Program-made: the position numbers and the translations under genes
The notes under the pieces: model-generated
The model's input: only the letters and a program-made list of their open reading frames with translations
Databases searched by the model: none
Told to the model about the DNA's origin: nothing
In this document: one piece after another, positions 46,044-56,961 of the stretch
Numbering within the stretch: position 1 is the first letter of the stretch
Layout of the letters: every line of letters begins with the position of its first letter
Assembly (NCBI GenBank): GCA_027306755.1
Contig: DAHUZE010000102.1
Location: forward strand, 1-64,000
Origin: Acidimicrobiaceae bacterium
GTDB taxonomy: Bacteria; Actinomycetota; Acidimicrobiia; Acidimicrobiales; RAAP-2
DNA: 64,000 nucleotides
Direction: 5' to 3'

Positions 46044-47620
46044 CGGTGCGCTGTCCCTCGGGCGGCGGCCACGGCCCCAGCCGTCCCACCCGTGGCCACC
46101 GCGGGCTGGTGGGTGTGGGTGGTGGCCTCTACGTGGGCGACCAACTGGTTGACGGTGGGGGCGATGCGGTCCAGCACGGGCTGGGGGTAGATGCCGAGGA
46201 ACACGATGACCACGATGAGCGGGGCGATCACGATCCGCTCGGTCCAGCTCAGGTCCCGGGTCTGGGCGTTGGCCAGGTCCACCTTGCCGTGGAAGACCTG
46301 CTGGTACGCCCACAGCAGGTAGAGGGCGGCCAGCACCACGCCCGCCGTGGCAACCACCGCCCACCAGCGGTGGGTGAGGAACGAGCCCGACAGGACGAGG
46401 AATTCGCTCACGAACCCGTTGAGGCCCGGAAGCCCGATGGAGGCCAGCATGGCGACCGTGAACGTCGCCGCCAGGACTGGCGCCGGCGCCTGCAGGCCGC
46501 GGAGCTCGTTGACCTGCCACGTCTGGCGCCGGTCGTAGATCCAGCCGATGAGCAGGAACAGGGCTGCGGTCACCACGCCGTGGTTGAACATGAGCAGGAC
46601 TCCGCCGGTCAACCCCTGGCTGGTGAAGGCGAAGATGCCCAGCGCCACGAAACCCATCTGGGCCAGCGAGGAGTAGGCCACCAGGCGCTTCATGTCGCGC
46701 TGGGCGCAGGCCACGATGGCTCCGTACAGGATGCCGATCACGGCCAGGGTGAGCATGAGCGGCGCCAGGTCCACCGACGCCTGGGGGAACAGGCGGAGGT
46801 CGAACTGGAGGATGCCGTAGGTCCCGAGCTTTGCCAGCACCGCCGAGAGGACCATCGACCCGCCGGTCGGCGCCTCGGCGTAGGCGTCCGGGGACCAGGT
46901 GTGCAGCGGGAACAGCGGCGCCTTGATGGCGAAGGCGGCGGTGAAGCCGAGGAACAGCAGGATCCCGGTTGCGCTGGAGACGTGGGTGTGCTCCAAGGCC
47001 GGGAGCGAGAAGGTGAGCACCCCGGTCTGGTGCTGGTGGAGGAGGGCGACCACCAGGATGCCGACGAGCAGGAACGCCGACCCGAAGAAGGTGTACACGA
47101 AGAACTTCACCGCTGCGTACGCCCGCCGCGCATAGCCCCAGCCGCTGATGATGAAGTACGACGGCACCAGGGTCAGTTCGAAGAAGAAGAAGAACAGGAT
47201 CAGGTCGATCGAGACGAAGCTTCCGATGCAGGCGCTCTCGAGCAGCAGCATCCAGGCCACGAAGCTGCGGGCGTCGGATCGGGTGCGGGCCCCGGCCAGG
47301 ACGATGGGGAACAACAGGGCGGCCAGGAGGACCAGGAACAGCGAGATCCCGTCGACTCCGAGGAACCACCTCACCCCCACGCCGGTGGCCCAGGGCTGGT
47401 CGGACACGAACTGGAAGCCCCCGGTCCCGGTGGAGAACTGCGCGGCCATGCCGATCGCCACGCCCAGGGTGGCCAGCACCACCGCGATGCCGATCCACTC
47501 CAGCGCCACCCGGCGGACGGACGGGACGGCCCCCAGCAGGGCCACGGCCAGCGCGCCGCCCGCGGGCAGGAGGATCAGAACCGTCAGGTACGGGAACCCG
47601 GCGTGGGTCACGACCACCAC
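46040..47620 (-). CDS. nuoM: NADH-quinone oxidoreductase subunit M
   Basis: AFAIKAPLFPLHTWSPDAYAEAPTGGSMVLSAVLAKLGTYG, FFFFFELTLVPSYFII. Confidence 0.95.
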   Translation of the reverse strand: MVVVTHAGFPYLTVLILLPAGGALAVALLGAVPSVRRVALEWIGIAVVLATLGVAIGMAAQFSTGTGGFQFVSDQPWATGVGVRWFLGVDGISLFLVLLAALLFPIVLAGARTRSDARSFVAWMLLLESACIGSFVSIDLILFFFFFELTLVPSYFIISGWGYARRAYAAVKFFVYTFFGSAFLLVGILVVALLHQHQTGVLTFSLPALEHTHVSSATGILLFLGFTAAFAIKAPLFPLHTWSPDAYAEAPTGGSMVLSAVLAKLGTYGILQFDLRLFPQASVDLAPLMLTLAVIGILYGAIVACAQRDMKRLVAYSSLAQMGFVALGIFAFTSQGLTGGVLLMFNHGVVTAALFLLIGWIYDRRQTWQVNELRGLQAPAPVLAATFTVAMLASIGLPGLNGFVSEFLVLSGSFLTHRWWAVVATAGVVLAALYLLWAYQQVFHGKVDLANAQTRDLSWTERIVIAPLIVVIVFLGIYPQPVLDRIAPTVNQLVAHVEATTHTHQPAVATGGTAGAVAAARGTAHR

Positions 47621-49539
47621 GTCCGGGAGATCATGAAGGCGATGACGGCAGCCAGCCCGAGGGCGATGCCCAGGAGGTAGTTGCGCACGAACCCGGTCTG
47701 GACCCGGCGCACCCCGTTGCCGGTGGCCCGCACCAGGTTGGCGGCGCCGTTGACCGCGCCGTCGATGATGCGGGCGTCCACCACGACGGCGTACATGCGG
47801 GCCAGGGCCTGGCCCGGGCGGCCGATGACGGCGTCGTAGACGTTGTCCCAGTACCAGACCCGCTGGAGGAACCTCGGCTCGAGCGCAGGGCGGTTGGCGG
47901 TCCGCCGCCACAGTCCCCAGGCGACCAGCGCGGCGGCCACCGCCACCACCCCGTCCACCACGGCCAGGGTGACCTGCTCACCCGCGCTCTGATGGGAGTC
48001 GAACAGCCGGTGGCCGAAGACCGGAGCCAGCCAGTCCGCGAGGGTGCCGACGTGGACCCATGGCAGGTTGGCGGCCCCGGCAAACACGGCGAAGAAGGCC
48101 AGGACCACGAGCGGGGCCCGCATCACCCAGGGCGCCTCGTGCGGCGGGTGGTGCGCCGGGCTCCCGTCAGGTGCCGGGTCCTTCCAGCGCTCCTTACCGG
48201 TGAAGGTGAGGAAGAAGATCCGGCTCATGTAGTAGGCGGTGAAGAACGCGGTGAGCAGCCCCAGGGCGTACAGGGGCAGCGACTTGGAATAGACGTTGGC
48301 CAGCAAGAGGCCCTTGGCCCAGAATCCGGAGAACGGGGGCACGGCGGCCAGGGCCAGCCAGGCGAACAGGAAGGTCGCGAACGTCCATGGCATGGTGCGG
48401 CGCAGGCCGCCCATGCGCTTCATGTCCTGCTCGTCCCCGAGGCCGTGGATGACGGAGCCCGACCCGAGGAACAGCAGCCCCTTGTAGAAGGCGTGGGCCA
48501 CCATGAGGAAGATGGCCGCCACGTAGGCGCCGCTCCCCACGGCGAGCACCATGTAGCCGATCTGCGACACGGTCGAGAACGCGAGGCCCTTCTTGATGTC
48601 CTGCTGCGCGCAGGCGATGGTGGCGGCCACGAAGGCGGTCAGACCGCCGACGACGGCGATCACCCACATGGCATCGGGCGTCATGGCGAGCAGCGGGTTT
48701 GCCCGGCACATGAGGTAGACGCCGGCGGTGACCATGGTGGCCGCGTGGATGAGCGCGGAAACAGGGGTCGGGCCCTCCATGGCGTCTGGAAGCCAGTTGA
48801 ACAGCGGTATCTGGGCCGACTTGCCGGTGGCCGCCAGGAACAGCAGCAGCACGGCTGCGGTGATCGACCCGCCGGACAGGAGGTGCCGGTGGGCGAAGAT
48901 CGAGACGTACGTGAGGGTGCCGGTCTTGGAGAAGATCAGGAAGACGGCCAGGAGGAAGCCGACGTCCCCGATGCGGTTGTAGATGAACGCCTTCTTGCCC
49001 GCCGACGCCGCCGAGTCCCGGAAGAACCAGAACGACACCAGCCAGTACGAGCAGACCCCCACCCCCTCCCAGCCCACGAAGGTCACGAGCAGGTTGCTGG
49101 CCATGACCAGCACCAGCATGGAGAACACGAAGGCGTTCAGGTACACGAAGAACTTCGTGAAATCCCGGTCGCCTCTCATGTAGCCGATCGAGTACAGGTG
49201 GATGAGCATGCTCACGCCGGTGATGAACATGCACATCGTCATGGACAGCGGGTCCAGCAGGATCGCCGCGCTGACGTGCAGGCCGCCTACGGCGATCCAG
49301 GTGAAGAACGAGTGGGCGTTGGCCCCGGTGCCACAGGCGTCCGAGCACGTGAGGGTCCGGGCGCCGGCGGGTTGGTTGGCCAGCCCGGCAAGGGTGACGA
49401 TGGCGGACACGAAGGCGCCCGTTACCGCCAGCGTGCCGATCCAGCCGGCCACCGGCTCGCCGATGCGGCGGCCGAAAGCCAGGAGCACCACGAAGCCCAC
49501 CAGCGGGAACAGCGGGACGAGGAAGGCGGCGTGGAGCAC
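47608..49539 (-). CDS. nuoL: NADH-quinone oxidoreductase subunit L
   Basis: TGKSAQIPLFNWLPDAMEGPTPVSALIHAATMVTAGVYLM. Confidence 0.97.
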   Translation of the reverse strand: MLHAAFLVPLFPLVGFVVLLAFGRRIGEPVAGWIGTLAVTGAFVSAIVTLAGLANQPAGARTLTCSDACGTGANAHSFFTWIAVGGLHVSAAILLDPLSMTMCMFITGVSMLIHLYSIGYMRGDRDFTKFFVYLNAFVFSMLVLVMASNLLVTFVGWEGVGVCSYWLVSFWFFRDSAASAGKKAFIYNRIGDVGFLLAVFLIFSKTGTLTYVSIFAHRHLLSGGSITAAVLLLFLAATGKSAQIPLFNWLPDAMEGPTPVSALIHAATMVTAGVYLMCRANPLLAMTPDAMWVIAVVGGLTAFVAATIACAQQDIKKGLAFSTVSQIGYMVLAVGSGAYVAAIFLMVAHAFYKGLLFLGSGSVIHGLGDEQDMKRMGGLRRTMPWTFATFLFAWLALAAVPPFSGFWAKGLLLANVYSKSLPLYALGLLTAFFTAYYMSRIFFLTFTGKERWKDPAPDGSPAHHPPHEAPWVMRAPLVVLAFFAVFAGAANLPWVHVGTLADWLAPVFGHRLFDSHQSAGEQVTLAVVDGVVAVAAALVAWGLWRRTANRPALEPRFLQRVWYWDNVYDAVIGRPGQALARMYAVVVDARIIDGAVNGAANLVRATGNGVRRVQTGFVRNYLLGIALGLAAVIAFMISRTWWS

Positions 49540-49542
49540 GGC

Positions 49543-49848
49543 TCAGCCCTTCATCCCGTGCAGGTCGTCGGCCGCCGTCGTCGACCGGCGGCGGAAGATG
49601 GCCACCACGATGCCGAGCCCGACGACCACCTCGGCCGCGGCAACCACCAGCACGAAGAAGACGAGCGACTGCCCGCCGATGTCGCCGAGGACACGGGAGA
49701 AGGTCACGAACGTGAGGTTCGCGGCGTTCAGCATCAGCTCGATGCACATGAACATCACCAGCACGTTGCGGCGTATCAGGACGCCGAGCGCCCCCAGGCT
49801 GAACAGCACGGCGGCCAGCGCCAGGTACCAGGCGGGTGCGATGCTCAC
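49543..49848 (-). CDS. nuoK: NADH-quinone oxidoreductase subunit K
   Basis: [47 protein letters not shown]. Confidence 0.95.
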   Translation of the reverse strand: MSIAPAWYLALAAVLFSLGALGVLIRRNVLVMFMCIELMLNAANLTFVTFSRVLGDIGGQSLVFFVLVVAAAEVVVGLGIVVAIFRRRSTTAADDLHGMKG

Positions 49849-50435
49849 CGGCGCTCCCCCTGGGTGCCGGGGTCCTCGCCCGCGTCGTGCACGCTCGGCG
49901 GTCTCCGGGCCAGGACCACCGCGCCGACGACGGCGATCACCAGGAGGGCGGCGGTGATCTCGAAGGCCCACAGGTAGGTGGTGAAGATCGACTTGCCCAG
50001 CAGGTAGGTGTCCGTGTGGCCACCGGCGGTCCTGCTGCCGGCCACCTTGCGGGCCCCGGTCACCCAGTTGGAGGCGGCGGCCAGGGCCAGGACGCCACCG
50101 AGGGAGACGGCCACGAACACCAGCGCCAGCGGGCGCTGGCCCTTGAGCGGCTCTCGCTCGACGTCCTCCCGGCGGTCCACGCCCAGGAACATGATGACGA
50201 AAAGGAACAGCACCACGATGGCCCCGGCGTAGACGACCACCTGCACGGCGGCCAGGAAGTAGGCGTGCTGCTCGATGAACAGGACGGCGATCCCGAACAG
50301 GGTGGCCACCAGGGAGAGGGCAGCGTGGACGGCGTTGCGCGACGTGACCACCCCGACGCCACCCGAGAGCACGACCGCCGCGCACAGGGCGAAGGTGACG
50401 ACATCGGGGATGGTGGCGGCAACCAAGGGGGTCAC
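49845..50435 (-). CDS. nuoJ: NADH-quinone oxidoreductase subunit J
   Basis: [47 protein letters not shown]. Confidence 0.95.
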   Translation of the reverse strand: MTPLVAATIPDVVTFALCAAVVLSGGVGVVTSRNAVHAALSLVATLFGIAVLFIEQHAYFLAAVQVVVYAGAIVVLFLFVIMFLGVDRREDVEREPLKGQRPLALVFVAVSLGGVLALAAASNWVTGARKVAGSRTAGGHTDTYLLGKSIFTTYLWAFEITAALLVIAVVGAVVLARRPPSVHDAGEDPGTQGERR

Positions 50436-51277
50436 GGGCGGGTCCCCGGGCCTTCCCGCTTGGCCCCGGCACGCGCCGACCGCAGCTCCCGCACGCGCTG
50501 GCGCGCGTGCTCCATCTTGCGCCGGTTCCGCTTGGCCGACAGCTGCGCCCGCCACAGGCGGCCGCGCATGCCCCGGTGCTCGAACGGGATGTCCTCGTCC
50601 AAGAGGTGGGCCTCGAGCACGCCGCGCAGCGCCAGCGTTCCCGTCGCCTCGTCGTCACGCCGCCCGGACTGGCCGCCCTCGGGAGCCCGCACGCCGTAGC
50701 CAAGCTCGCCCGACCACTGGACCTCGCCCTCGTAGGCGGCGCTCCCGCTCGGGGCGGTGGCGCGCATCCATCCCGAGGTGTGGAGGTCTGTGCCGTCGCG
50801 CCAGTCCTCCCAGGGCATCTTCTTGGGCCGGCCGTCGTCGTCCACCACCAGCTCGGCCTTGGTGTAGATGGCGTCGGCCCGGTTGGTGAAGGAGAACTCG
50901 AACAGCTTGGACTCGGTGATGGCCTCGGTGGGGCAGGCCTCCACGCACAGGTCGCAGTGGATGCACCGGAGGTAGTTGATCTCGTACACGTAGCCGTAGC
51001 GCTCGCCGGGGGACACCGGGTGGTCCGGCGGGTTGTCCAAGCCGCGCACGTAGATGCAGTCCGCCGGGCAGACGCCGGCGCACAACTCGCACCCGATGCA
51101 CTTCTCCAACCCGTCCTCGTAGCGGTTGAGGACGTGGCGGCCGTGCTGGCGCGGCTGCTTGGGCATCTTCTCCTCGGGGTACTGCCGGGTGACCCGGGGC
51201 CGGGTGAGGTGCTCGAAGGTGAGCTTGAACCCGCCGAAGAACTTGAGCTCGTCTCGCAGGTCGGACAAGACGCCCAT
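50432..51277 (-). CDS. nuoI: NADH-quinone oxidoreductase subunit I with long C-terminal extension
   Basis: [16 protein letters not shown] and [17 protein letters not shown] 4Fe-4S motifs. Confidence 0.96.
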   Translation of the reverse strand: MGVLSDLRDELKFFGGFKLTFEHLTRPRVTRQYPEEKMPKQPRQHGRHVLNRYEDGLEKCIGCELCAGVCPADCIYVRGLDNPPDHPVSPGERYGYVYEINYLRCIHCDLCVEACPTEAITESKLFEFSFTNRADAIYTKAELVVDDDGRPKKMPWEDWRDGTDLHTSGWMRATAPSGSAAYEGEVQWSGELGYGVRAPEGGQSGRRDDEATGTLALRGVLEAHLLDEDIPFEHRGMRGRLWRAQLSAKRNRRKMEHARQRVRELRSARAGAKREGPGTRP

Positions 51278-52620
51278 CAGCCGCCCGCCTCCCCGCTGCC
51301 GGGGCCCTCCGGGAGCCCGGTCGCCAGGTCAGCGCCCGGGCCGGCTGCGCTCACGACGGTGAGCGCTCTCCGGTCGGCCCGCGCCCCAACGGGTTCCAGG
51401 AGCGGCTGGCGCTCGGTCCGCAGCCGACCGACCGAGAACGCCCGCACCAGCAGCCCCGTCACCACTAGGGCTCCCACGATGATGCCCGCGCCCCACCACC
51501 CGTCCACCAGGAAGCCGGCTACGGCCAGGAGCCAGCCCAGGCTCAGCGGGATGAGGTACTTCCACCCGAGGTTCATGAGCTGGTCGTAGCGGAGCCGTGG
51601 CAGGGCGGCGCGGAGCCAGACGTAGAGGAACAGGAAGACGAACACCTTGGCCAGGAACCACAGCGTGGGGAACCAGATGTCGAAGCTGGGCAGGTGCGGG
51701 ACCGGGCCGTCCGGGCCGCCGAAGAACAGCGTCACCACCACACCCGACATGGTGATCACGTTCATGAACTCGGCCAGGAAGAAGAGCGCGAAGCGAATGG
51801 ACGAGTACTCGGTGTGGAAGCCGCCCACCAGCTCCTGCTCGGCCTCGGTGAGGTCGAAGGGGGGCCGGGTCAGCTCGGCCGTGATGGCGGTGAGGAAGAG
51901 CACGAAGGGCACGATGCCGAGACGGAGCACGTTCCAGTCCCAGAACGCCGACGCCTGGGACTGGACGATGGCCCGAGTCGACAGCGATCCGGTCACCAGC
52001 ACGACGGTGACCGTGGTGATGCCCAGCGCCGCCTCATAGGAGATCATCTGGGCTGACGCCCGGACGGAGCCCAGCAGGGGGTACTTGGACCCCGACGACC
52101 ATCCGGCCAACATGACGCCGTAGACGGCGATGGACGACATCACCAGGACGACCAGGATGCCGATCGTGGGGTCCGCCACCTGGAGCTCGAACCGGTGGCC
52201 GCCGAGATCCACGGTGCCGCCGACGGGCACCACGGTGAAGATCAGCAGGGCCGGAACGAGCGAAAGGTAGGGCGCGAGCCTGAAGACGAACCGGTCGGCC
52301 TGCGCAGGGAGCAGGTCCTCTTTGAAGAAGAGCTTGGTCCCGTCGGCCAGGGTCTGCAGCAATCCCCACGGGCCCGCCCGGTTGGGTCCGATCCGGCTCT
52401 GCATGTCCGAGATCAGCTTGCGCTCGAACCAGATCATGAGCATGACGGCCACCAGCAGCACCCCGAAAGCGACCAGCACCTTGACGAGGACCACGACCCA
52501 CACGAACCAACCCACGCCGTGGGCGAAGAGCGGGTCCCCGTGGGTGGTGAGCGTGCGGACCATGTCCCGGGCGGCTGTACCGGCGGCTGCCGTCATGGTC
52601 CCGGAGGAAGCATGGGTCAT
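51277..52620 (-). CDS. nuoH: NADH-quinone oxidoreductase subunit H
   Basis: RIGPNRAGPWGLLQTLADGTKLFFKED, RPPFDLTEAEQELVGGFHTEYSS. Confidence 0.97.
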   Translation of the reverse strand: MTHASSGTMTAAAGTAARDMVRTLTTHGDPLFAHGVGWFVWVVVLVKVLVAFGVLLVAVMLMIWFERKLISDMQSRIGPNRAGPWGLLQTLADGTKLFFKEDLLPAQADRFVFRLAPYLSLVPALLIFTVVPVGGTVDLGGHRFELQVADPTIGILVVLVMSSIAVYGVMLAGWSSGSKYPLLGSVRASAQMISYEAALGITTVTVVLVTGSLSTRAIVQSQASAFWDWNVLRLGIVPFVLFLTAITAELTRPPFDLTEAEQELVGGFHTEYSSIRFALFFLAEFMNVITMSGVVVTLFFGGPDGPVPHLPSFDIWFPTLWFLAKVFVFLFLYVWLRAALPRLRYDQLMNLGWKYLIPLSLGWLLAVAGFLVDGWWGAGIIVGALVVTGLLVRAFSVGRLRTERQPLLEPVGARADRRALTVVSAAGPGADLATGLPEGPGSGEAGG

Positions 52621-55600
52621 CGCACGGACTCCAGCCGGACCTCGGTGACGGCGGGGCCGACCTCGATGAGCTCCGCGGCGACGGCGCCGGCGCCCTCGCC
52701 GCTCTCCCCGCCCGGGCCGCCCTCGCCGGCTGGAGTGCTGGCGGGCGGCACGTTGAAGTCCACGGCGGCCACGCCACGGGGAAGAGTTGCATCCGCGGTG
52801 CAGGGCAGCGTCCGGGAGCCCCGCGCCGAACGGAGCACGACGGCGCTCCCGTCGGCCGCGCCGATCCGGTCGAGGTCCGCCGGGTTGGCCCGCACCGCGG
52901 CTGCGGGGACCAGGGGGACCAGCGACGGCGAGTGGCGCACCGCCGCGCCCCCGTCGTAGAGGCGGCGCCCGGAAACGAGGCGAAGCGAGTACCGGTCGTA
53001 GGGGGGCAGGTGGGGCGCCTCGAGCGCGTCGGCCAGCGCCTGCATCCCGGCCCCGGCAGGAGGGCTCTCGACCGGCGGGCCCCCGCCGGGGCCGCGCAGC
53101 GGCGGGAGGGCCGGCACGGCCGGTTCCAGCGCACGCTCCGGTGGCGGCGCCGATTCGGCCAGGCCCACCCGCGCTGGAGCGCCCTGGTTCTCGACCGACT
53201 CCACGCCGGGCGTGGCCATGGGATCGATCGGCAGCACGGCCCGGTGCCCGGGCCGGAAGGGGGCGAGCAGCCCGTCACGGGCTCCCGGCCCGGCCAGCGC
53301 AGCGGCGGTGAACCCGGCGAACAGCGGCGCCACGCGCTCGATCTCGTTCCAGATCTCGCCAGCGGAGGCGACGCCCAGGTCACCCCCCAGCTCGCTCGCC
53401 AGCTCCGCGGCGATCATCCAATCGGCCCACGCCTGGCCCGGGGGCACCAGCTTCTGGGCGAGGCGGCTGACCCGGCTCTCGATGTTGGTCGTCGTCCCGG
53501 CCCGCTCGTGCTCCACCGCTGCCGGCAGCACGACGTCCGCCAGCTCCGTGGTGGGCGAGGAATGGCCGCAGGCGACGACCACGGTGTCGGCCCGCTCCAG
53601 CGCGCGCCGTGCCAGGGCTGCGTCGGGGAAGTCCGACAGCAGGTCCGCGCCCACGACGACGAGGGCCTTAACCGGGCCGGTGCCGTCGGCCAGGGACCGC
53701 AGGGCAGCGGCGGCGTCCAGGCCCCGCTGCCCGGGCACCGCTCCCCAGGCGGCGGTGAACCAGTCCCGTCCGGACTCCATCGCCACCCGCCCGGGCAGCA
53801 CGCCGGGGGCCATACCCAGCTCCAGCGCCCCCAGGACGTTGCCCCGGCGGAGGGCGGGCAGGAACCGGGCCCCCGGCAAAGTGGCCGCCAGGTGCCGGGC
53901 CGCGGCCGCGGTCACGGCGGCGTCCTCGGCCAGCGACGGGCGACCGAGGACCACCACCACGCCGTCGCCCGCGTTGCCGCCGGCGCCATCAGGTCCGAAG
54001 CCGCCCGTCGGGCCGGCGCTCGCATTGTCGCCTCCGTCCGGGCGAGCGGCATTGGACAGCAGCGCGCGGGCCCGCTCGAGATCCTCAACGGTCACCGACT
54101 CCCCGTCCGGGTGGCCGGGGGCCGCCGGCGCCCCCGACCCCACCAGCGCCTCCACCACGGCGGGCGCATCGCCCGGCCGGACCCGCAGGGAGACGGCGGC
54201 GAGGGCGGTCAGGGCCGGCGGGTGGGGAGCGATCTCGACGATGGACGTCGTGCCCGCCTTTACCGCGGCCCGCAGCCGGAGGAAGAGCACCGGCAGCTCC
54301 TCGCGGACATCGCCGGCCAGGACGAGGACCGTGCGGGCCGAGCAGGCTTCGTCGATGGTGGCGCGGGGAAGCGCCAGGACGAGCTCGGCCGGCAGGCCGT
54401 CGGCCAGCTGGGCGTCCACCGAGTCCGTGCCCAGCACCGACTTAGCCAGCTTGGTCCAGGCGTACGCCCCTTCGTTGGTGGTCCGGGCGCCCCCGATCAC
54501 GGCGACGGCGCCGGGCCCGTGCGCCCGGCGGACGGCGTCCAGGCGGCCGGCGGCCGTCGCCAGCGCCTCGCTCCACCCTGCGGGCACGAGCTCGCCGTCC
54601 TTGCGGACCATCGGCTCGCTCAGCCGTCCGGTCCGCGCCTCGCGGCGCTCGGCCACCTCCCCCATGAACTGCCCGCGCGACGCGGCCAGGGACTCGACCT
54701 GCGAGGCCGTCGCCGGCACGACGTCCACGGCCGGATCGGATGCGCCCCCGGGCAGCGGGGCGCGGGAGACTTCCTGTCCGTTGACCGACTCGAACACGAA
54801 GCGCCCCTTGTCACACAGCCATCCCTGGTTCACCGGGTCCGCGTCGATGCCGAGCACGCGGGTGAGGCGGTTGGTGGACGACTGCACCGCCACACGGCAT
54901 CCCACGGCGCAGGTCGTGCACGTGGACTCCACCTGGTCGAGGTCCCAGGGGCGGGCCGTGAACCGGTAGGGGGTGGCGGTCAGGGCGCCCACCGGGCAGA
55001 TCTGCACCGTGTTGCCGCTGAAGTACGAGTTGAAGGGCCGCTCCGGGAACGTCGCCACCTCGACCCGCTCACCCCGGCCCGCGAAGTCGATGAGGGCCTC
55101 GCCGGCGATCTCGTCGGCAAAGCGGGTGCAGCGGGCGCATTGGATGCATCGCTCGCGGTCGAGCAGCACGAGATCGGAGATGGCGACGGGCTTCTCGAAG
55201 TGCCGCTTCTCCTCCACGAACCGGGTCTCCCCCGGGCCGTAGGCCAGGGTCTGGTCCTGCAGCGGGCACTCGCCCCCCTTGTCGCAGACCGGGCAGTCCA
55301 GGGGGTGGTTGACGAGCAGGAACTCCAGGACGCCGTCCTGTGCCTTCTTGACCTTGGGCGAGTCGGTGACCACGTCCATGCCCTCCGCCACCGTGACGAA
55401 GCACGCCGGCTGGAGCGTGGCGCCGCGCGGCCCGCTGATCTCCACCAGGCACATCCGGCACATGCCGACGGGCTTCATCCGAGGGTGGTAGCAGAACCGC
55501 GGGATGTAGGTGCCGGCCCGCTCGGCCGCGCTGATGACGACCTCGCCCGGCCGGCCCGAAGCCGGGCGCCCGTCCAGGGTGAAGGGGACCGAGCCGGGGT

Positions 55601-55664
55601 CGACCGGGTCCACGGAGTCGCCGGTCTGGAGGCGGTGGTGCTCGCCCGGAGCCGTCTCAGGCAA
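52617..55664 (-). CDS. nuoG: NADH-quinone oxidoreductase subunit G
   Basis: CYHPRMKPVGMCRMCLVEI, CPVCDKGGECPLQ, CIQCARC, CTTCAVGC...WLCDKGRF. Confidence 0.96.
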   Translation of the reverse strand: MPETAPGEHHRLQTGDSVDPVDPGSVPFTLDGRPASGRPGEVVISAAERAGTYIPRFCYHPRMKPVGMCRMCLVEISGPRGATLQPACFVTVAEGMDVVTDSPKVKKAQDGVLEFLLVNHPLDCPVCDKGGECPLQDQTLAYGPGETRFVEEKRHFEKPVAISDLVLLDRERCIQCARCTRFADEIAGEALIDFAGRGERVEVATFPERPFNSYFSGNTVQICPVGALTATPYRFTARPWDLDQVESTCTTCAVGCRVAVQSSTNRLTRVLGIDADPVNQGWLCDKGRFVFESVNGQEVSRAPLPGGASDPAVDVVPATASQVESLAASRGQFMGEVAERREARTGRLSEPMVRKDGELVPAGWSEALATAAGRLDAVRRAHGPGAVAVIGGARTTNEGAYAWTKLAKSVLGTDSVDAQLADGLPAELVLALPRATIDEACSARTVLVLAGDVREELPVLFLRLRAAVKAGTTSIVEIAPHPPALTALAAVSLRVRPGDAPAVVEALVGSGAPAAPGHPDGESVTVEDLERARALLSNAARPDGGDNASAGPTGGFGPDGAGGNAGDGVVVVLGRPSLAEDAAVTAAAARHLAATLPGARFLPALRRGNVLGALELGMAPGVLPGRVAMESGRDWFTAAWGAVPGQRGLDAAAALRSLADGTGPVKALVVVGADLLSDFPDAALARRALERADTVVVACGHSSPTTELADVVLPAAVEHERAGTTTNIESRVSRLAQKLVPPGQAWADWMIAAELASELGGDLGVASAGEIWNEIERVAPLFAGFTAAALAGPGARDGLLAPFRPGHRAVLPIDPMATPGVESVENQGAPARVGLAESAPPPERALEPAVPALPPLRGPGGGPPVESPPAGAGMQALADALEAPHLPPYDRYSLRLVSGRRLYDGGAAVRHSPSLVPLVPAAAVRANPADLDRIGAADGSAVVLRSARGSRTLPCTADATLPRGVAAVDFNVPPASTPAGEGGPGGESGEGAGAVAAELIEVGPAVTEVRLESVR

Positions 55665-56961
55665 AGGGGCACCCCCCCTCTTTCACGTGCAGGAGGAACT
55701 CGTCGCGGAACATGTCGATGGCCGAGTGGATGGAGGACGGGATCGAGGGCCCGAGCACGCAGATGGTCGTCTGCTGGGGCGGCCACTGCAAGCCGGGCGA
55801 GATGTTGTCGCAGGCGTCGAGCAGCAGCTCGACGTCCTCCTCCCGGCCCCCGCCGTGCTCGATGCGCCGCATCACCCGCTCGAGCCATCCCGATCCCTCC
55901 CGGCACGGCGTGCACTGGCCGCACGACTCCCGGGCGAAGAACTTGGTGATGCGCCAGGCGGCACGCACCATGCACGTGGAGGAGTCCATGACCGTGATGG
56001 CGCCCGAGCCCAGCATGGAGCCGGCCTGGCCCACCTCGTCCTGGCCGAGGGGCAGGTCGAGGTGCTGGGGCCCGAACCACGGGGCCGAGACGCCACCGGG
56101 GACGAAGGCCTTGACCTCCCGGTCGCCGGTCACCCCCCCGCCGTAGACCGGCGCGTACACGAGATCCCGGAAGGTGGTCTTGACCATTTCCACCTCATAG
56201 GTCCCCGGGCGGCGCACGTGGCCCGACAGGGCGAAGAGGCGGGTCCCCGTCGACCGGCCGTCACCCAGGGCGGCGAAGGCCGACCCGCCGTTGAGGATGA
56301 TCCACGGCAGGTTGGACATGGTCTCCACGTTGTTGACCACGGTGGGCTGGCCGTACAGGCCGACGGCGGCGGGGAAGAACGGCGGCTTGATGCGGGGGAA
56401 CCCCCGCTTGCCCTCCAGGGACTCGAGCAGCGCCGTCTCCTCGCCGCAGATGTACGCCCCGGCGCCCGGGTGGACGACCAGGTCCACCGAGAAGCCGGAG
56501 CCGAAGATGTCGGCACCCGCCGCGCCGTGGTCGTACGCCTCGTTCAAGGCCTGGGTCAGCCGCTCCAGGCCGAGGGCGAACTCGCCCCGCAGGTAGATGA
56601 ACGCCTGGGTGACCTGCAGCGCGTAGGCGGCGATGAGCACGCCCTCCACCAGCTGGTGGGGGTCCCGCTCGATGAGGAGGTGGTCCTTGAAGGTGGCAGG
56701 CTCGCTCTCGTCGCCGTTCACCACCAGGTAGGTGACCGGGGCCTTGCGCAGCATCGACCACTTCCGGCCGGCAGGGAACCCGGCCCCGCCCCGGCCGAGC
56801 AGGCTGGCCGCGTCCACCTCGGCCGCCACCGCCTCCGGCGTCATGGCCAGGGCCTTGCGCAGGGCGTCGTACCCGCCGGTCGCCAGGTAGCGGTCCAGGG
56901 TGAACGAGTCATCGTGTCCCATGCGGGCGGTCACGATGCGCGGGGCGTCGGTCACGGCCAT
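55657..56961 (-). CDS. nuoF: NADH-quinone oxidoreductase subunit F
   Basis: GRGGAGFPAGRKW, YICGEETALLESLEGKRGFPR, ESCGQCTPCREG. Confidence 0.97.
   Translation of the reverse strand: MAVTDAPRIVTARMGHDDSFTLDRYLATGGYDALRKALAMTPEAVAAEVDAASLLGRGGAGFPAGRKWSMLRKAPVTYLVVNGDESEPATFKDHLLIERDPHQLVEGVLIAAYALQVTQAFIYLRGEFALGLERLTQALNEAYDHGAAGADIFGSGFSVDLVVHPGAGAYICGEETALLESLEGKRGFPRIKPPFFPAAVGLYGQPTVVNNVETMSNLPWIILNGGSAFAALGDGRSTGTRLFALSGHVRRPGTYEVEMVKTTFRDLVYAPVYGGGVTGDREVKAFVPGGVSAPWFGPQHLDLPLGQDEVGQAGSMLGSGAITVMDSSTCMVRAAWRITKFFARESCGQCTPCREGSGWLERVMRRIEHGGGREEDVELLLDACDNISPGLQWPPQQTTICVLGPSIPSSIHSAIDMFRDEFLLHVKEGGCPFA

Noticed and set aside
47992-49977. 661-aa plus-strand ORF opposite nuoL/nuoK
   Set aside because: Antisense artefact; nuoL frame is unambiguous.
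52617-55664. NuoG with missing N7 cluster
   Set aside because: The CTTCAVGC...WLCDKGRF cysteines are present, so the N7-type motif appears retained, as in other bacterial NuoG proteins.
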